From Thermoactinomyces vulgaris (GTDB taxonomy: Bacteria > Bacillota > Bacilli > Thermoactinomycetales > Thermoactinomycetaceae): a stretch of DNA of 64,000 nucleotides. Where the stretch lies: NCBI RefSeq assembly GCF_003688725.1, contig NZ_REFP01000007.1:1-64000 (forward strand), written 5' to 3'. The notes beneath the pieces were generated by a model, which did not search any database, was not told the DNA's origin, and saw nothing but the letters and a program-made list of their open reading frames with translations. Positions 8,002 to 15,848 of the stretch are shown piece by piece; within the stretch, counting starts at the first letter, position 1, and every line of letters starts with the position of its first letter. The position numbers and the translations under genes were made by a program.

Positions 8002-9471
8002 ATGGATCAATCCAAAAAACGTTTAACCACGAACCAGGGGGCTCCTGTTGGCGACAACCAAAATTCCCGCACCGCAGGCCGGCGTGGTCCCACCCTGTTG
8101 GAAGATTATCATTTGATCGAAAAACTGGCGCACTTTGACCGTGAACGCATTCCGGAAAGGGTGGTTCACCCGAGGGGTGCCGGCGCACACGGTGTGTTTC
8201 GTGTGATCAACAGCATGAAAGAATATACGAAAGCGGCTTTCTTGCAAGAAGTGGGGAAAGAGACACCGGTATTTGTCCGTTTCTCAACCGTGATCAATTC
8301 CAAAGGTTCGCCGGAAACGGCCCGGGATCCGCGCGGTTTTGCAACGAAGTTTTATACTGAGGAAGGAAACTATGATTTGGTGGGGAACCATTTGCCGGTA
8401 TTCTTTATTCGCGATGCCATCAAATTTCCGGATATGGTTCATTCGCTGAAACCGGCTCCCGATACCAATATCCAGTCGCCGGACCGGTATTGGGATTTCA
8501 TGACACTGAGTCCGGAATCCACACATATGATGACATGGCTGTTTTCCGATTACGGCATTCCCGCGAACTACCGGCAAATGGAAGGGTTTAGTGTACATGC
8601 GTTTAAATGGGTAAATCATGAAGGTAAAGTCGTATATGTTAAATATTACTGGAAACCCCTCCAGGGTGTCAAAAATTTGACCGCGGAAGAAGCAATGGAA
8701 ATCCAAGGAAAAGACGCAAACCATGCCACACGCGATCTGTTTGAAAATATTGCAAAAGGGAATTATCCCGAATGGGATCTTTACGTCCAAATCATGCCGC
8801 CGGAAGATATGGATAAATTTGATTTTGATCCGCTGGATGCAACCAAAATCTGGCCGGAAGACGAGTATCCGTGGCAATTGGTCGGCCGCATGACTTTGAA
8901 CCGGAACCCGCAAAACTTCTTTGCCGAAGTCGAGCAAGCGGCATTTTCCCCGAGTGCGCTGGTTCCGGGAATTGAGCCGTCGGAAGACAAATTGTTGCAA
9001 GGACGGTTGTTTTCTTATCCGGATACGCAACGTCACCGTTTGGGGGCAAACTACCTGCACCTCCCGATCAACCGGCCGATTGCTCCGGTGAATAACTATC
9101 AAACGGACGGACCCATGCAAATGAAGCAAGATGTCCCGACCGTTAACTATGAACCCAACCGCTATGACGACCGTCCGAAAGAAGATCCGGCATACTTGGA
9201 AAGCGAAACCCCGCTGGAAGGAAACGCCGGACGGAATAAAATCTATAAAACCCTCGACTTTAAGCAGGCAGGCGAACGTTACCGTTCGTTTACAAAAGAA
9301 GAGCAGGACAATTTGATCAAAAACCTGACAAATGATTTGAAAGAAGTGCATGAAGAGACGAAACAACGGGCCATCTACAACTTCTACCGTGCGGATGAAG
9401 AATACGGCACTCGTTTGGCGGATGCTTTGGGAGTCAATATCGCTGACGTCCTCGGGAAATTTCAATCATAA
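8002..9471 (+). CDS. katA: Catalase (small-subunit haem catalase)
   Basis: A 489-residue monofunctional haem catalase that converts hydrogen peroxide to water and oxygen in the cytoplasm. Visible features are the catalytic His in ERVVHPRGAGAHG (H56), the FVRFSTV strand, the distal Asn in VGNHLPVFF, and the proximal haem-ligand Tyr in GRLFSYPDTQRHRLG. Length and C-terminus (ADALGVNIADVLGKFQS) fit the clade 3 vegetative catalases of Bacillus. The ribosome binding site is AAAAGGGG. A PerR box precedes it and a terminator follows, so it is a single-gene peroxide-inducible unit. Confidence 0.97.
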   Translation: MDQSKKRLTTNQGAPVGDNQNSRTAGRRGPTLLEDYHLIEKLAHFDRERIPERVVHPRGAGAHGVFRVINSMKEYTKAAFLQEVGKETPVFVRFSTVINSKGSPETARDPRGFATKFYTEEGNYDLVGNHLPVFFIRDAIKFPDMVHSLKPAPDTNIQSPDRYWDFMTLSPESTHMMTWLFSDYGIPANYRQMEGFSVHAFKWVNHEGKVVYVKYYWKPLQGVKNLTAEEAMEIQGKDANHATRDLFENIAKGNYPEWDLYVQIMPPEDMDKFDFDPLDATKIWPEDEYPWQLVGRMTLNRNPQNFFAEVEQAAFSPSALVPGIEPSEDKLLQGRLFSYPDTQRHRLGANYLHLPINRPIAPVNNYQTDGPMQMKQDVPTVNYEPNRYDDRPKEDPAYLESETPLEGNAGRNKIYKTLDFKQAGERYRSFTKEEQDNLIKNLTNDLKEVHEETKQRAIYNFYRADEEYGTRLADALGVNIADVLGKFQS

Positions 9472-9491
9472 TCCCGTATGAAGGCAGACTG

Positions 9492-9529
9492 AAAGGCTGT
9501 TGGCTTATTAAAAGTCAACAGCCTTTTTT
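9492..9529 (+). terminator. Terminator of katA
   Basis: AAGGCTGTTG pairs with CAACAGCCTT around a short loop and is followed by TTTTTT. Confidence 0.9.
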
Positions 9530-9624
9530 AATGTTTTATTCCGGGGGTTGCGATAATTCTTGTGAAACAGTTTTATGATAAGATAAATGAATAGAATTAT
9601 AATTTCCGAAAAGGAGATTTTAAT

Positions 9625-10189
9625 TTGGAAGCCATTGGTCATGCCGGACTGAAAAAAACATACCGGGCAGCCGGATTTAAAAAAATTCCGGTAGTGGCAA
9701 TGATTCTTTTGCAAGTGGTGACATGGCGGTTTTATGGTTATTACTGGTATTTGGGCAGAAAAAAAAGCGATTCAGCAATTAAACACCCAAAAGCGTTTCC
9801 CGTTTTGGTATATCTGGATCGCCGCATTGCTTGATTTTGCCATGAGTTTTGTATGGTTGTTTGCGGGATTGGCAGGACTTGAGTTTTCCTACGAATTTTT
9901 AGATTTCTATCTTGAATTTGTTGCTTTGGTGATTTTCCCGGTTTTGTTTGTTCTAAACCGGATCATTCCCGTTTATTTACGGGGCATGTTTTTGGAGCAT
10001 GAGGGGAAAGGCACCGACCTCGCCAATCAAATCGTCACCTATCTGTTGGCCTTTTTTCTGGGGGCTTTCTATCTGCAGTATCTGATCAATCAACAGAAGG
10101 CAGGAGATGAAGTTCTGGAAGAAGACACTCTCCCGGGGGAAGAAGAAGGCTGGAAAAAAGTACTGAAAAAATCAATGGTTATAATGTGA
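9625..10189 (+). pseudogene. DUF4234-like membrane protein with frameshift in an A8 tract
   Basis: Two overlapping frames join into one protein. The first starts at TTG 9625 behind AAAAGGAG and reads up to YYWYLGRKK. The second frame takes over directly with AIQQLNTQKRFPFWYIWIAALLDF and continues to 10189. The joint is a run of eight As at about 9759-9766, and with seven As the frame would be continuous. The joined product has an N-terminal segment typical of DUF4234 (PVVAMILLQVVT...YGYYWYL) and several transmembrane helices. The lesion could be a real mutation, a phase-variable or slippage site, or a sequencing error in a homopolymer. Function unknown. Confidence 0.75.
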
Positions 10190-10440
10190 TGGCAGCCGTG
10201 ACGCTCCTTGTCAAATTTGTGGTGACATATAACATAATCCTTTTGCTGCCCGATCTCAGTTCGAGGATTACGGTGGTTATCCTTTTTGTGTTTCTTTGGT
10301 CACCTTTCGGCATTGCTTCTCTTTTGTGGGCCGTTGTATCGCTGATGTTGAGAAAGAAGAAGACCGGGGCTTGGATCTTGATCGGACTCAATGTCCTGGA
10401 TACCATCGTGTTGTTTGCAAAAGGTTATTTCCATTCATAA
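10189..10440 (+). CDS. Small membrane protein, hypothetical
   Basis: An 83-residue, very hydrophobic protein with two or three membrane helices and a KKK-containing cytoplasmic loop. Its ATG overlaps the TGA of the preceding DUF4234-like gene by one base, indicating translational coupling and a shared transcript. No clear ribosome binding site of its own. Not recognised. Its translation may depend on ribosomes passing the frameshift upstream. Confidence 0.65.
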   Translation: MAAVTLLVKFVVTYNIILLLPDLSSRITVVILFVFLWSPFGIASLLWAVVSLMLRKKKTGAWILIGLNVLDTIVLFAKGYFHS

Positions 10441-10688
10441 TACATAGAAAAATGAGGCGGGATACCGATTGCGCCTTGAACCGGGAGAAGGGGGAAGAGT
10501 AATTCTTTCTTCTGCTTTCATGTTACAAAATGGTTAAAAACGGCAAAAAAGGCTGATATTTTTTCGAACAACGAAGAGTTCCCCCGCACATACCGTTGGA
10601 TTAGCGATATAATGATATGAGGAAGTTCAATGGTTTATCCGTTGACACGTTCGCTTGGACGGATATGCACACTGGAGGCAGGACAGAT

Positions 10689-11435
10689 ATGAAAAAAATG
10701 TTTTTCAAATCCATTTCGATTCCACTGATTGCAGGCACAGTGCTATTGGCCGGCTGTACTCAGACGGATGTGCCGGCTGATGCCAAAAATATAGAACCCA
10801 AACAGGAAAAGGTGACACAGGAGAAACCCAAACCGGTACCGCCGCAGGAAAAATGGGATATTGATACGCCGGATTCGATCACGGTGGTGGTGAATAAAAA
10901 GAGAGAAATTCCGGCGGATTATGTTCCCCCGGATTTGGTTGAACCGGATGTGACCTTTTCTTTTGCCGGCACCGCTGAAAAGAAATTGATGCGAAAGGAA
11001 GCGGCAGAAGCCTTGGCGGAATTGTTCAAGGCGGCTGAAAAAGACGGGGTTGATCTGGTTGCCGTATCCGGTTACCGTTCATATAAGCGGCAACAAGCGA
11101 CGTATCAGTCTGCTTTGCAACGCAAGGGGATGGCCGATACGTCGAAGTATAATGCCCGGCCGGGACACAGCGAACATCAGACCGGACTGGCGATGGACGT
11201 TTCCAGTTCCATCGTTAATTATCAGTTGATTGAATCATTCGGAGAAACCAAAGCCGGACGTTGGCTTGCCGATCATGCGGCGGAGCATGGCTTTATTATC
11301 CGGTATCCCAAAGGAAAAGAAGACGTGACCGGTTATGCTTATGAGCCGTGGCATATTCGGTATGTGGGCAAAGAATTGGCCAAAGAGCTGAATGAAAAAG
11401 GACTGGTCATGGAAGAATATTTTTCTTTAAAATGA
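10689..11435 (+). CDS. D-alanyl-D-alanine carboxypeptidase, VanY/M15 family lipoprotein
   Basis: A 248-residue zinc peptidase that trims the terminal D-Ala from peptidoglycan stem peptides on the outer membrane face. The N-terminus has a lipobox (VLLAGC). The Zn-site motifs of family M15 are present: SGYRSYKRQ, then GHSEHQTGLAMDVS (His and Asp ligands) and EPWHIRYVG (third His). A Lys/Pro-rich linker separates the anchor from the domain. Start ATG 10689 has GGAGG 10 bases upstream; an in-frame extension beginning at 10617 lacks a ribosome binding site and would hide the signal peptide. Single gene. Confidence 0.92.
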   Translation: MKKMFFKSISIPLIAGTVLLAGCTQTDVPADAKNIEPKQEKVTQEKPKPVPPQEKWDIDTPDSITVVVNKKREIPADYVPPDLVEPDVTFSFAGTAEKKLMRKEAAEALAELFKAAEKDGVDLVAVSGYRSYKRQQATYQSALQRKGMADTSKYNARPGHSEHQTGLAMDVSSSIVNYQLIESFGETKAGRWLADHAAEHGFIIRYPKGKEDVTGYAYEPWHIRYVGKELAKELNEKGLVMEEYFSLK

Positions 11436-11597
11436 CATAAGGATCAACGATCGCAGATGTGGTGTCATTGTAATGCAAAAGGTTCACATGATCATCAAAA
11501 ATTTCCACGGATCATCGCTTGAATTTAGATTCATAGATGGCATAGATTTAATATAGGATCGCTTACTATATAGAAGAATAGAGTAGGAAGTTCATCG

Positions 11598-12398
11598 ATG
11601 AGAAAGTTAATCTTACTGTTGTCGTGTTGTTTTTTGCTCAGCGGTTGTGCAGGCACGCCTTTGTTTGCAGCAAATCCGGAAGAGCAGCCGGATGCATTGA
11701 ACGAAAAAACGCTTGCCATGCCGGATAAACTTGCGGAGAGGGCTTCTGTCCCTTCTTTTTATTATCACGCGAAACCAGCTGCAACTTATTACCAGAGCGC
11801 GACCAAAGAGAAAAAAATTGCACTCACTTTTGATGACGGACCGGATGCTACATATACCAGTCAGGTTCTGGACATTTTAAAGCAACAGCAGGTGCCTGCC
11901 ACATTTTTCGTGATCGGCAATCAAGTGCCGCGCCATCCAGACGTGGTCAAAAGGATTGTGGATGAAGGACATGTGATTGCCAGTCATACCTGGAGCCATC
12001 CGAATTTGGTGAAGGAGAATGATGCGAAAGTACGGCAGGAAATCACCAAAACCTATCAAATCGTGGAAAAACTGACAGGCAAAAAAATGGCGATGCTGCG
12101 ACCGCCATACGGGGCTGTCAAAGGAAAAGAAAAATTGATCCATCAAATGGGGATTTCCGTCATTCAATGGGATATCGACACATTGGACTGGGAACCGGGA
12201 CAGACACCGGACCGGATTTTTCAAAATGTGGTCCAACATGCATCACCCGGCAGCATTGTCTTACAGCACAGCGGAGGAGGCAATCGTTCGGCAACGGTTC
12301 AAGCCCTCCCCCGGCTGATTCAACAGTTAAAACAAGAAGGCTACCAGTTTGTCACCGTGAATGAACTTTTGGATATTCCTGCGTACCATCAGGATTAA
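11598..12398 (+). CDS. Polysaccharide deacetylase lipoprotein (NodB domain)
   Basis: A 266-residue lipoprotein (lipobox LLSGC, Cys 17) with a carbohydrate esterase 4 domain in the C-terminal two thirds. All five CE4 motifs are seen: TFDDGPD (motif 1), SHTWSHP (motif 2), RPPYGAV (motif 3), the WDIDTLDW strand (motif 4) and IVLQHSGGG (motif 5). Such enzymes remove acetyl groups from peptidoglycan GlcNAc or MurNAc and modify the wall or spore cortex; the exact substrate cannot be told here. It lies beside the DD-carboxypeptidase but with its own promoter region. Confidence 0.93.
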   Translation: MRKLILLLSCCFLLSGCAGTPLFAANPEEQPDALNEKTLAMPDKLAERASVPSFYYHAKPAATYYQSATKEKKIALTFDDGPDATYTSQVLDILKQQQVPATFFVIGNQVPRHPDVVKRIVDEGHVIASHTWSHPNLVKENDAKVRQEITKTYQIVEKLTGKKMAMLRPPYGAVKGKEKLIHQMGISVIQWDIDTLDWEPGQTPDRIFQNVVQHASPGSIVLQHSGGGNRSATVQALPRLIQQLKQEGYQFVTVNELLDIPAYHQD

Positions 12399-12402
12399 AC
12401 GG

Positions 12403-12450
12403 GAAACCAGTGCCTCTTTAAGGTTCATTGTAGGCATTGGTTTCTTTTTT
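12403..12450. terminator. Bidirectional terminator
   Basis: GAAACCAGTGCCT pairs with AGGCATTGGTTTC (one G-T) and is followed by a T-run on the plus strand. It sits between the convergent deacetylase and methyltransferase genes. Confidence 0.88.
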
Positions 12451-13403
12451 TATTCCATTTGGCGAAAAAAAGATCGAAAGAATCGGATCCGGGGTTGTTC
12501 TTCGCTTTTAACGCGGGCCAGAGCCGCCCGGTAAAACCGGTATTCTTCGATATGGGGACTTCGTGGATTCATATAACGCTGCCGGAACGTTTTGGAATCC
12601 ACATCTTCCACCAATTCCAGCCCATAACGGTACAAGTAATCCGGGAGCTCTTTGGGATCAAAACCAAAGATCCACGGTTCCCCCATTTGCTTGACCCAAC
12701 GGCGGATCCAGTTAGCTTTTGGCCCGTTCAACCACTGTTCAATCGCTTTTTTATGGACATAGGTGAAAAGCAGAAAGCTGCCGGGGGCCGTCCCGCTGAT
12801 AAAATCCATGGTTTGGTCCACTGCGCGGCGGGTCAGATATTGGGTGACACCTTCCCAGATAAAAAAAGCGGGCTTGTTTTTGTTGAACCCGTGTTGCCGC
12901 AATGTTTCGTTGATCTTTTCAATGTTCAGATCGGTTTTAACAAAAGAGACATTCCCGGGGAACCGGTGAAGAAGGCGATCCAGTTTTGTCCTTTTCAAAC
13001 GCAAGATTCCTGCTTGATCCACTTCAAACACCCGGGTTTTCCGGCATTCCGGGATGCGGTAAGGGCGGGAATCGTATCCGGAACCGAGGATCACCACTTG
13101 TGATATTCCCCGGGACAAAGCATAGATCAAATGGTCGTCAATGAGGCGGGTTCGGGCCACGCCGGAAGCCCTGGCTCCGGGTTCAACGCGATCAATCAGT
13201 CCGGGAATCCACCAGCCGGCAACCGGAATGCGGGCCAATGCTGCAATTAATTTCAATGGCCGGCTTAAAAAATGAAATGCAAACGGATCTTCCACCAAAC
13301 GCCGTTCTTTGGGAAAAGAGTATTCCAACGTGCGGAACAAAGCGGCAAACTCGGCCGTTTTACTGGCACGCTTGAATTGCCGGATATCGATTTTTTCATT
13401 CAT
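12450..13403 (-). CDS. SAM-dependent methyltransferase, LCMT/TIGR00027 family
   Basis: A 317-residue class I methyltransferase of the leucine carboxyl methyltransferase-like family. Features are an N-terminal SKTAEFAALFRTLE helix, RTRLIDDHL, the SAM-binding motif VVILGSGYDSRPYRI, the acidic ribose-binding VFEVDQ, and FIWEGVTQYL as motif IV. The substrate is unknown; related proteins methylate polyketides or other small carboxylates. No biosynthetic neighbours suggest a pathway. ATG start at 13403. Confidence 0.88.
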   Translation of the reverse strand: MNEKIDIRQFKRASKTAEFAALFRTLEYSFPKERRLVEDPFAFHFLSRPLKLIAALARIPVAGWWIPGLIDRVEPGARASGVARTRLIDDHLIYALSRGISQVVILGSGYDSRPYRIPECRKTRVFEVDQAGILRLKRTKLDRLLHRFPGNVSFVKTDLNIEKINETLRQHGFNKNKPAFFIWEGVTQYLTRRAVDQTMDFISGTAPGSFLLFTYVHKKAIEQWLNGPKANWIRRWVKQMGEPWIFGFDPKELPDYLYRYGLELVEDVDSKTFRQRYMNPRSPHIEEYRFYRAALARVKSEEQPRIRFFRSFFRQME

Positions 13404-13479
13404 TTACGTCGCTCCCCAAAACGGATGGATTTGCTGAATGTTATTCTTAAAAAGGCGGATTCATGCTTGAATGGGGAGT

Positions 13480-13510
13480 AAAAAAACAGACAGGTCATTC
13501 ACACCTGTCT
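13480..13510 (-). terminator. Terminator of the 13509-13799 frame
   Basis: On the minus strand AGACAGGT pairs with ACCTGTCT and is followed by GTTTTTTT, a good rho-independent terminator. Confidence 0.85.
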
Positions 13511-13799
13511 AATCCCAAAGGGCTTTGATAAACTTTTCAATATTATCCCATGCTACTTTTAGATCCTTCGGAATAGGCTGTACATTGGGATTGTGTACAT
13601 ATGAATTAAGAGTATTTGTAGAAGCTAAGGAATCTTGAGAGGAAACTATTAAATGTACAGGCTTTAAATCGTCTTTTTCTAATATTTCGTTGCTTTTCAT
13701 AAACTCTGATACTGACTGGATTTTTCGGCTTAGTTTTGCATCCCTACTACAGCTTTTGATATTTTTTTCCTCGATATAATTCTCAATACTCAACTCCAA
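13509..13799 (-). CDS. AT-rich hypothetical protein, probably 5'-truncated
   Basis: A 96-codon frame with markedly lower GC than its neighbours. There is no ribosome binding site for the TTG at 13799, and the open frame extends a little further upstream, so the N-terminus is probably missing. The C-terminus (LNSYVHNPNVQPIPKDLKVAWDNIEKFIKALWD in outline) recalls the helical tails of some HEPN-like defence proteins, but this is a weak impression. A genuine terminator follows, so this may be the 3' remnant of a larger transferred gene. Confidence 0.4.
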   Translation of the reverse strand: MELSIENYIEEKNIKSCSRDAKLSRKIQSVSEFMKSNEILEKDDLKPVHLIVSSQDSLASTNTLNSYVHNPNVQPIPKDLKVAWDNIEKFIKALWD

Positions 13800-13870
13800 T
13801 TTTATACCCCATAAGCCGGGTGCAATCCGGGTTTTGGGGACAGCTTTTCAATCGGGAAAATGGATAGAAT

Positions 13871-13900
13871 AAAAGCCCCGCCACATCGGCCGGGGCTTTT
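13871..13900 (-). terminator. Terminator of the 41-residue membrane protein gene
   Basis: AAAAGCCCCG pairs with CGGGGCTTTT. On the minus strand the last Ts plus ATTC form the tail. Confidence 0.85.
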
Positions 13901-13901
13901 G

Positions 13902-14027
13902 TTATGAAGTGATGGAAATGGCAAAAATCAAGATGAGAAGTGCAATCAAAAAGGCGGAGGAAACGATGGTAAATAATATTTTTTTCTCTTGTTTTGCGTT
14001 TTCTTTGTGTTCTTCGTTTTGCATCAT
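13902..14027 (-). CDS. 41-residue single-span membrane protein
   Basis: A short gene with a good ribosome binding site (AAAGGAG, 5 bases before ATG 14027) and its own terminator directly behind the stop. The product has a charged N-terminal half (MMQNEEHKENAKQEKK) and one transmembrane helix (ILFTIVSSAFLIALLILIFAIS). Its size and layout resemble small cytochrome oxidase subunit IIa-type peptides, but there is no specific motif and no oxidase nearby. It lies just behind the metal-exporter gene, 24 bases from its stop, and may be co-transcribed with it. Confidence 0.7.
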   Translation of the reverse strand: MMQNEEHKENAKQEKKILFTIVSSAFLIALLILIFAISITS

Positions 14028-14051
14028 GAATGCTCCTTTCTGTCAAGTTGG

Positions 14052-14957
14052 TCAGTGAAGAAGGTGTCCGGCTTGATGCTGAAAATCAGTGGTTTCGATT
14101 TGAATGGTGGTGTGTTGGATGGCAAATTGTTGTTTGATCACCTCGATGGCGGTTTTTAAGATTTGTTGCGGGTCTGTATCCTTTTCCACCAGCAAGTGGC
14201 AAGATAAGGAATCGATGCCCGACGTGATGGTCCAGATGTGAAGATCATGGACATTGATGACACCGCGAATCTGTTTTAATGCTTGTTCCACTTTTTCGCG
14301 ATCCACCGTGACAGGTGTGCCTTCCATCAAGATATGGACCGAATGGGTGATCACTCCCCATGCATTTTTTAGGATGATGACGGCAACGATGATGCTGAGA
14401 AGCGGATCGGCCAGGTAAAAAGAAAACAGACTGATCATGAGGCCGGCCATGATGGCGCCCAGTGAACCCAAGGCGTCACCCAATACATGCAGGTAGGCGC
14501 TTTTGACATTCAGATTTTCTTTCACATCCCCTTTTTTAAAGAGAATCCAGGCGCTCATCACATTGGCGATCAGTCCGATGGTTGCAATGGCCATCATCAT
14601 GTTCCCTTGGATCTCGGGCGGGGAAAAAAAACGTTGGATGGCTTCCCACACGATGAACCCGGCGATGATGAACAAGGTGACGCCGTTAAAAAGCGCCGCC
14701 AAGATTTCAAACCGGTAATAGCCGTATGTTTTGCGGGCTGATGGCGGCCGGGCGGCAAACCATAAGGCCGCCAGGCTCAGGGCGAGTGAGATGCAATCGC
14801 TTAGCATGTGCCCGGAGTCCGATATCAAAGCCAGACTTTTTGTCCATAATCCGCCTGCAAACTCCAAAACCATTATACTTGCAGTGATTGCAAGTGCCAT
14901 GGTCAGGCTTTGGCGGTTACGGGTGGAAGGGGTATGATGATGGTGATGCGAATGCAT
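14052..14957 (-). CDS. Cation diffusion facilitator (CzcD-like Zn/Co exporter)
   Basis: A 301-residue CDF transporter. It starts with a His-rich metal-binding tag (MHSHHHHH), followed by six transmembrane helices and a cytoplasmic C-terminal domain (about residues 200-301). The transport-site motifs are present: ALISDSGHMLSD in helix 2 and HVLGDALGS in helix 5, the HxxxD pattern typical of zinc transporters. ATG 14957 has AGGAGG 7 bases upstream. It exports Zn2+ or similar divalent ions in exchange for protons. No metal-responsive repressor is adjacent. Confidence 0.93.
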   Translation of the reverse strand: MHSHHHHHTPSTRNRQSLTMALAITASIMVLEFAGGLWTKSLALISDSGHMLSDCISLALSLAALWFAARPPSARKTYGYYRFEILAALFNGVTLFIIAGFIVWEAIQRFFSPPEIQGNMMMAIATIGLIANVMSAWILFKKGDVKENLNVKSAYLHVLGDALGSLGAIMAGLMISLFSFYLADPLLSIIVAVIILKNAWGVITHSVHILMEGTPVTVDREKVEQALKQIRGVINVHDLHIWTITSGIDSLSCHLLVEKDTDPQQILKTAIEVIKQQFAIQHTTIQIETTDFQHQAGHLLH

Positions 14958-15019
14958 AAACAGTCCTCCTGTCATGATGGGTGCAGGCGGAAAAAAGCCG
15001 TTTCTTTCATTATAACAGT

Positions 15020-15766
15020 CTAATCATTTTGGGGGATTGGATTCAGGCCAAAAGGATAAAAATCCGGCACTTCCCCCACGATCACTTGCCGGGCAATGGG
15101 CTGGTTGAATTTTAGGGTATAATGTTCATTGGTTAAAGGCAATAACGACTGCATTTCGATGACAGCCTGCAGGTTTACGGTAATCAAGGTGGTATTGATT
15201 CCTTTTCCTTCGATACTGGATGTAAAGGTGACATGCGGGGTTCCTTCGACCCAGATATGAACCGGGATATTGGGGCCCATATCGGCAAATATGCTGCTCT
15301 GCAAGATTTTCCCAAAAGAAATGTGTTTCAGCCGGTTCTCTTCTTTACTCAATTCTTTCAGAATCCGTTGCGTCACCACCTGATAGGCTTTGGCTTCCAT
15401 CTGGCTGTTGAACTGGACCCCGGTGATCCGGTTTTGTTTGTCGACTTGCAAGGTGGCCACCGGGTTCACCTTTTGCTGCATTTCTTCAATGCCTTTTAAA
15501 AATGCTTTTTGTGCCGTTTTTTTGGCTTCTTCTTCAGCGAGAGCGACCAATACGGGTTTCAATTGGTGGTTCACAAAGGTATAACCAAGGTAACCGGTCA
15601 ATACAGTGAATCCGAGAAAGACAAGAAAAATCATTGAAGATGGCTTCAAAAACGTATTGGAAGTTCTGAAAGACGAGCGGGCAAACCTCGGTCTTCTTTT
15701 GTGTGTTTTAAAGCGTCTTCTCGCAAACAAACGAATGCGTCGGGAAAAACGGGGACCGAATGACAT
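15020..15766 (-). CDS. yunB: Sporulation protein YunB
   Basis: About 248 residues with a very basic N-terminus (RFSRRIRLFARRRFKTHKRRPRF), one transmembrane helix (about residues 45-65) and an extracytoplasmic domain. The pattern LKPVLVALAEEEAKKTAQKA, VNPVATLQVDKQNRITGVQFN and the C-terminal VGEVPDFYPFG matches YunB, a sigma-E-controlled protein needed for normal spore formation in B. subtilis. ATG 15766 has AAAAGGAG upstream; an alternative ATG at 15787 lacks one. Divergent from cls, with the promoters in an 82-base gap. Confidence 0.88.
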   Translation of the reverse strand: MSFGPRFSRRIRLFARRRFKTHKRRPRFARSSFRTSNTFLKPSSMIFLVFLGFTVLTGYLGYTFVNHQLKPVLVALAEEEAKKTAQKAFLKGIEEMQQKVNPVATLQVDKQNRITGVQFNSQMEAKAYQVVTQRILKELSKEENRLKHISFGKILQSSIFADMGPNIPVHIWVEGTPHVTFTSSIEGKGINTTLITVNLQAVIEMQSLLPLTNEHYTLKFNQPIARQVIVGEVPDFYPFGLNPIPQND

Positions 15767-15848
15767 GGCTATTTCTCTCCTTTTCATATGTTTTATATGG
15801 TTTGTTTGGAGAGTTTATGAAAAATATGGGAAAAGCGGAGGAAGTGGG

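Noticed and set aside
8284-9465. 393-codon antisense frame within katA
   Set aside because: Fully antisense to a well-supported catalase; no start signal, composition of a shadow frame.
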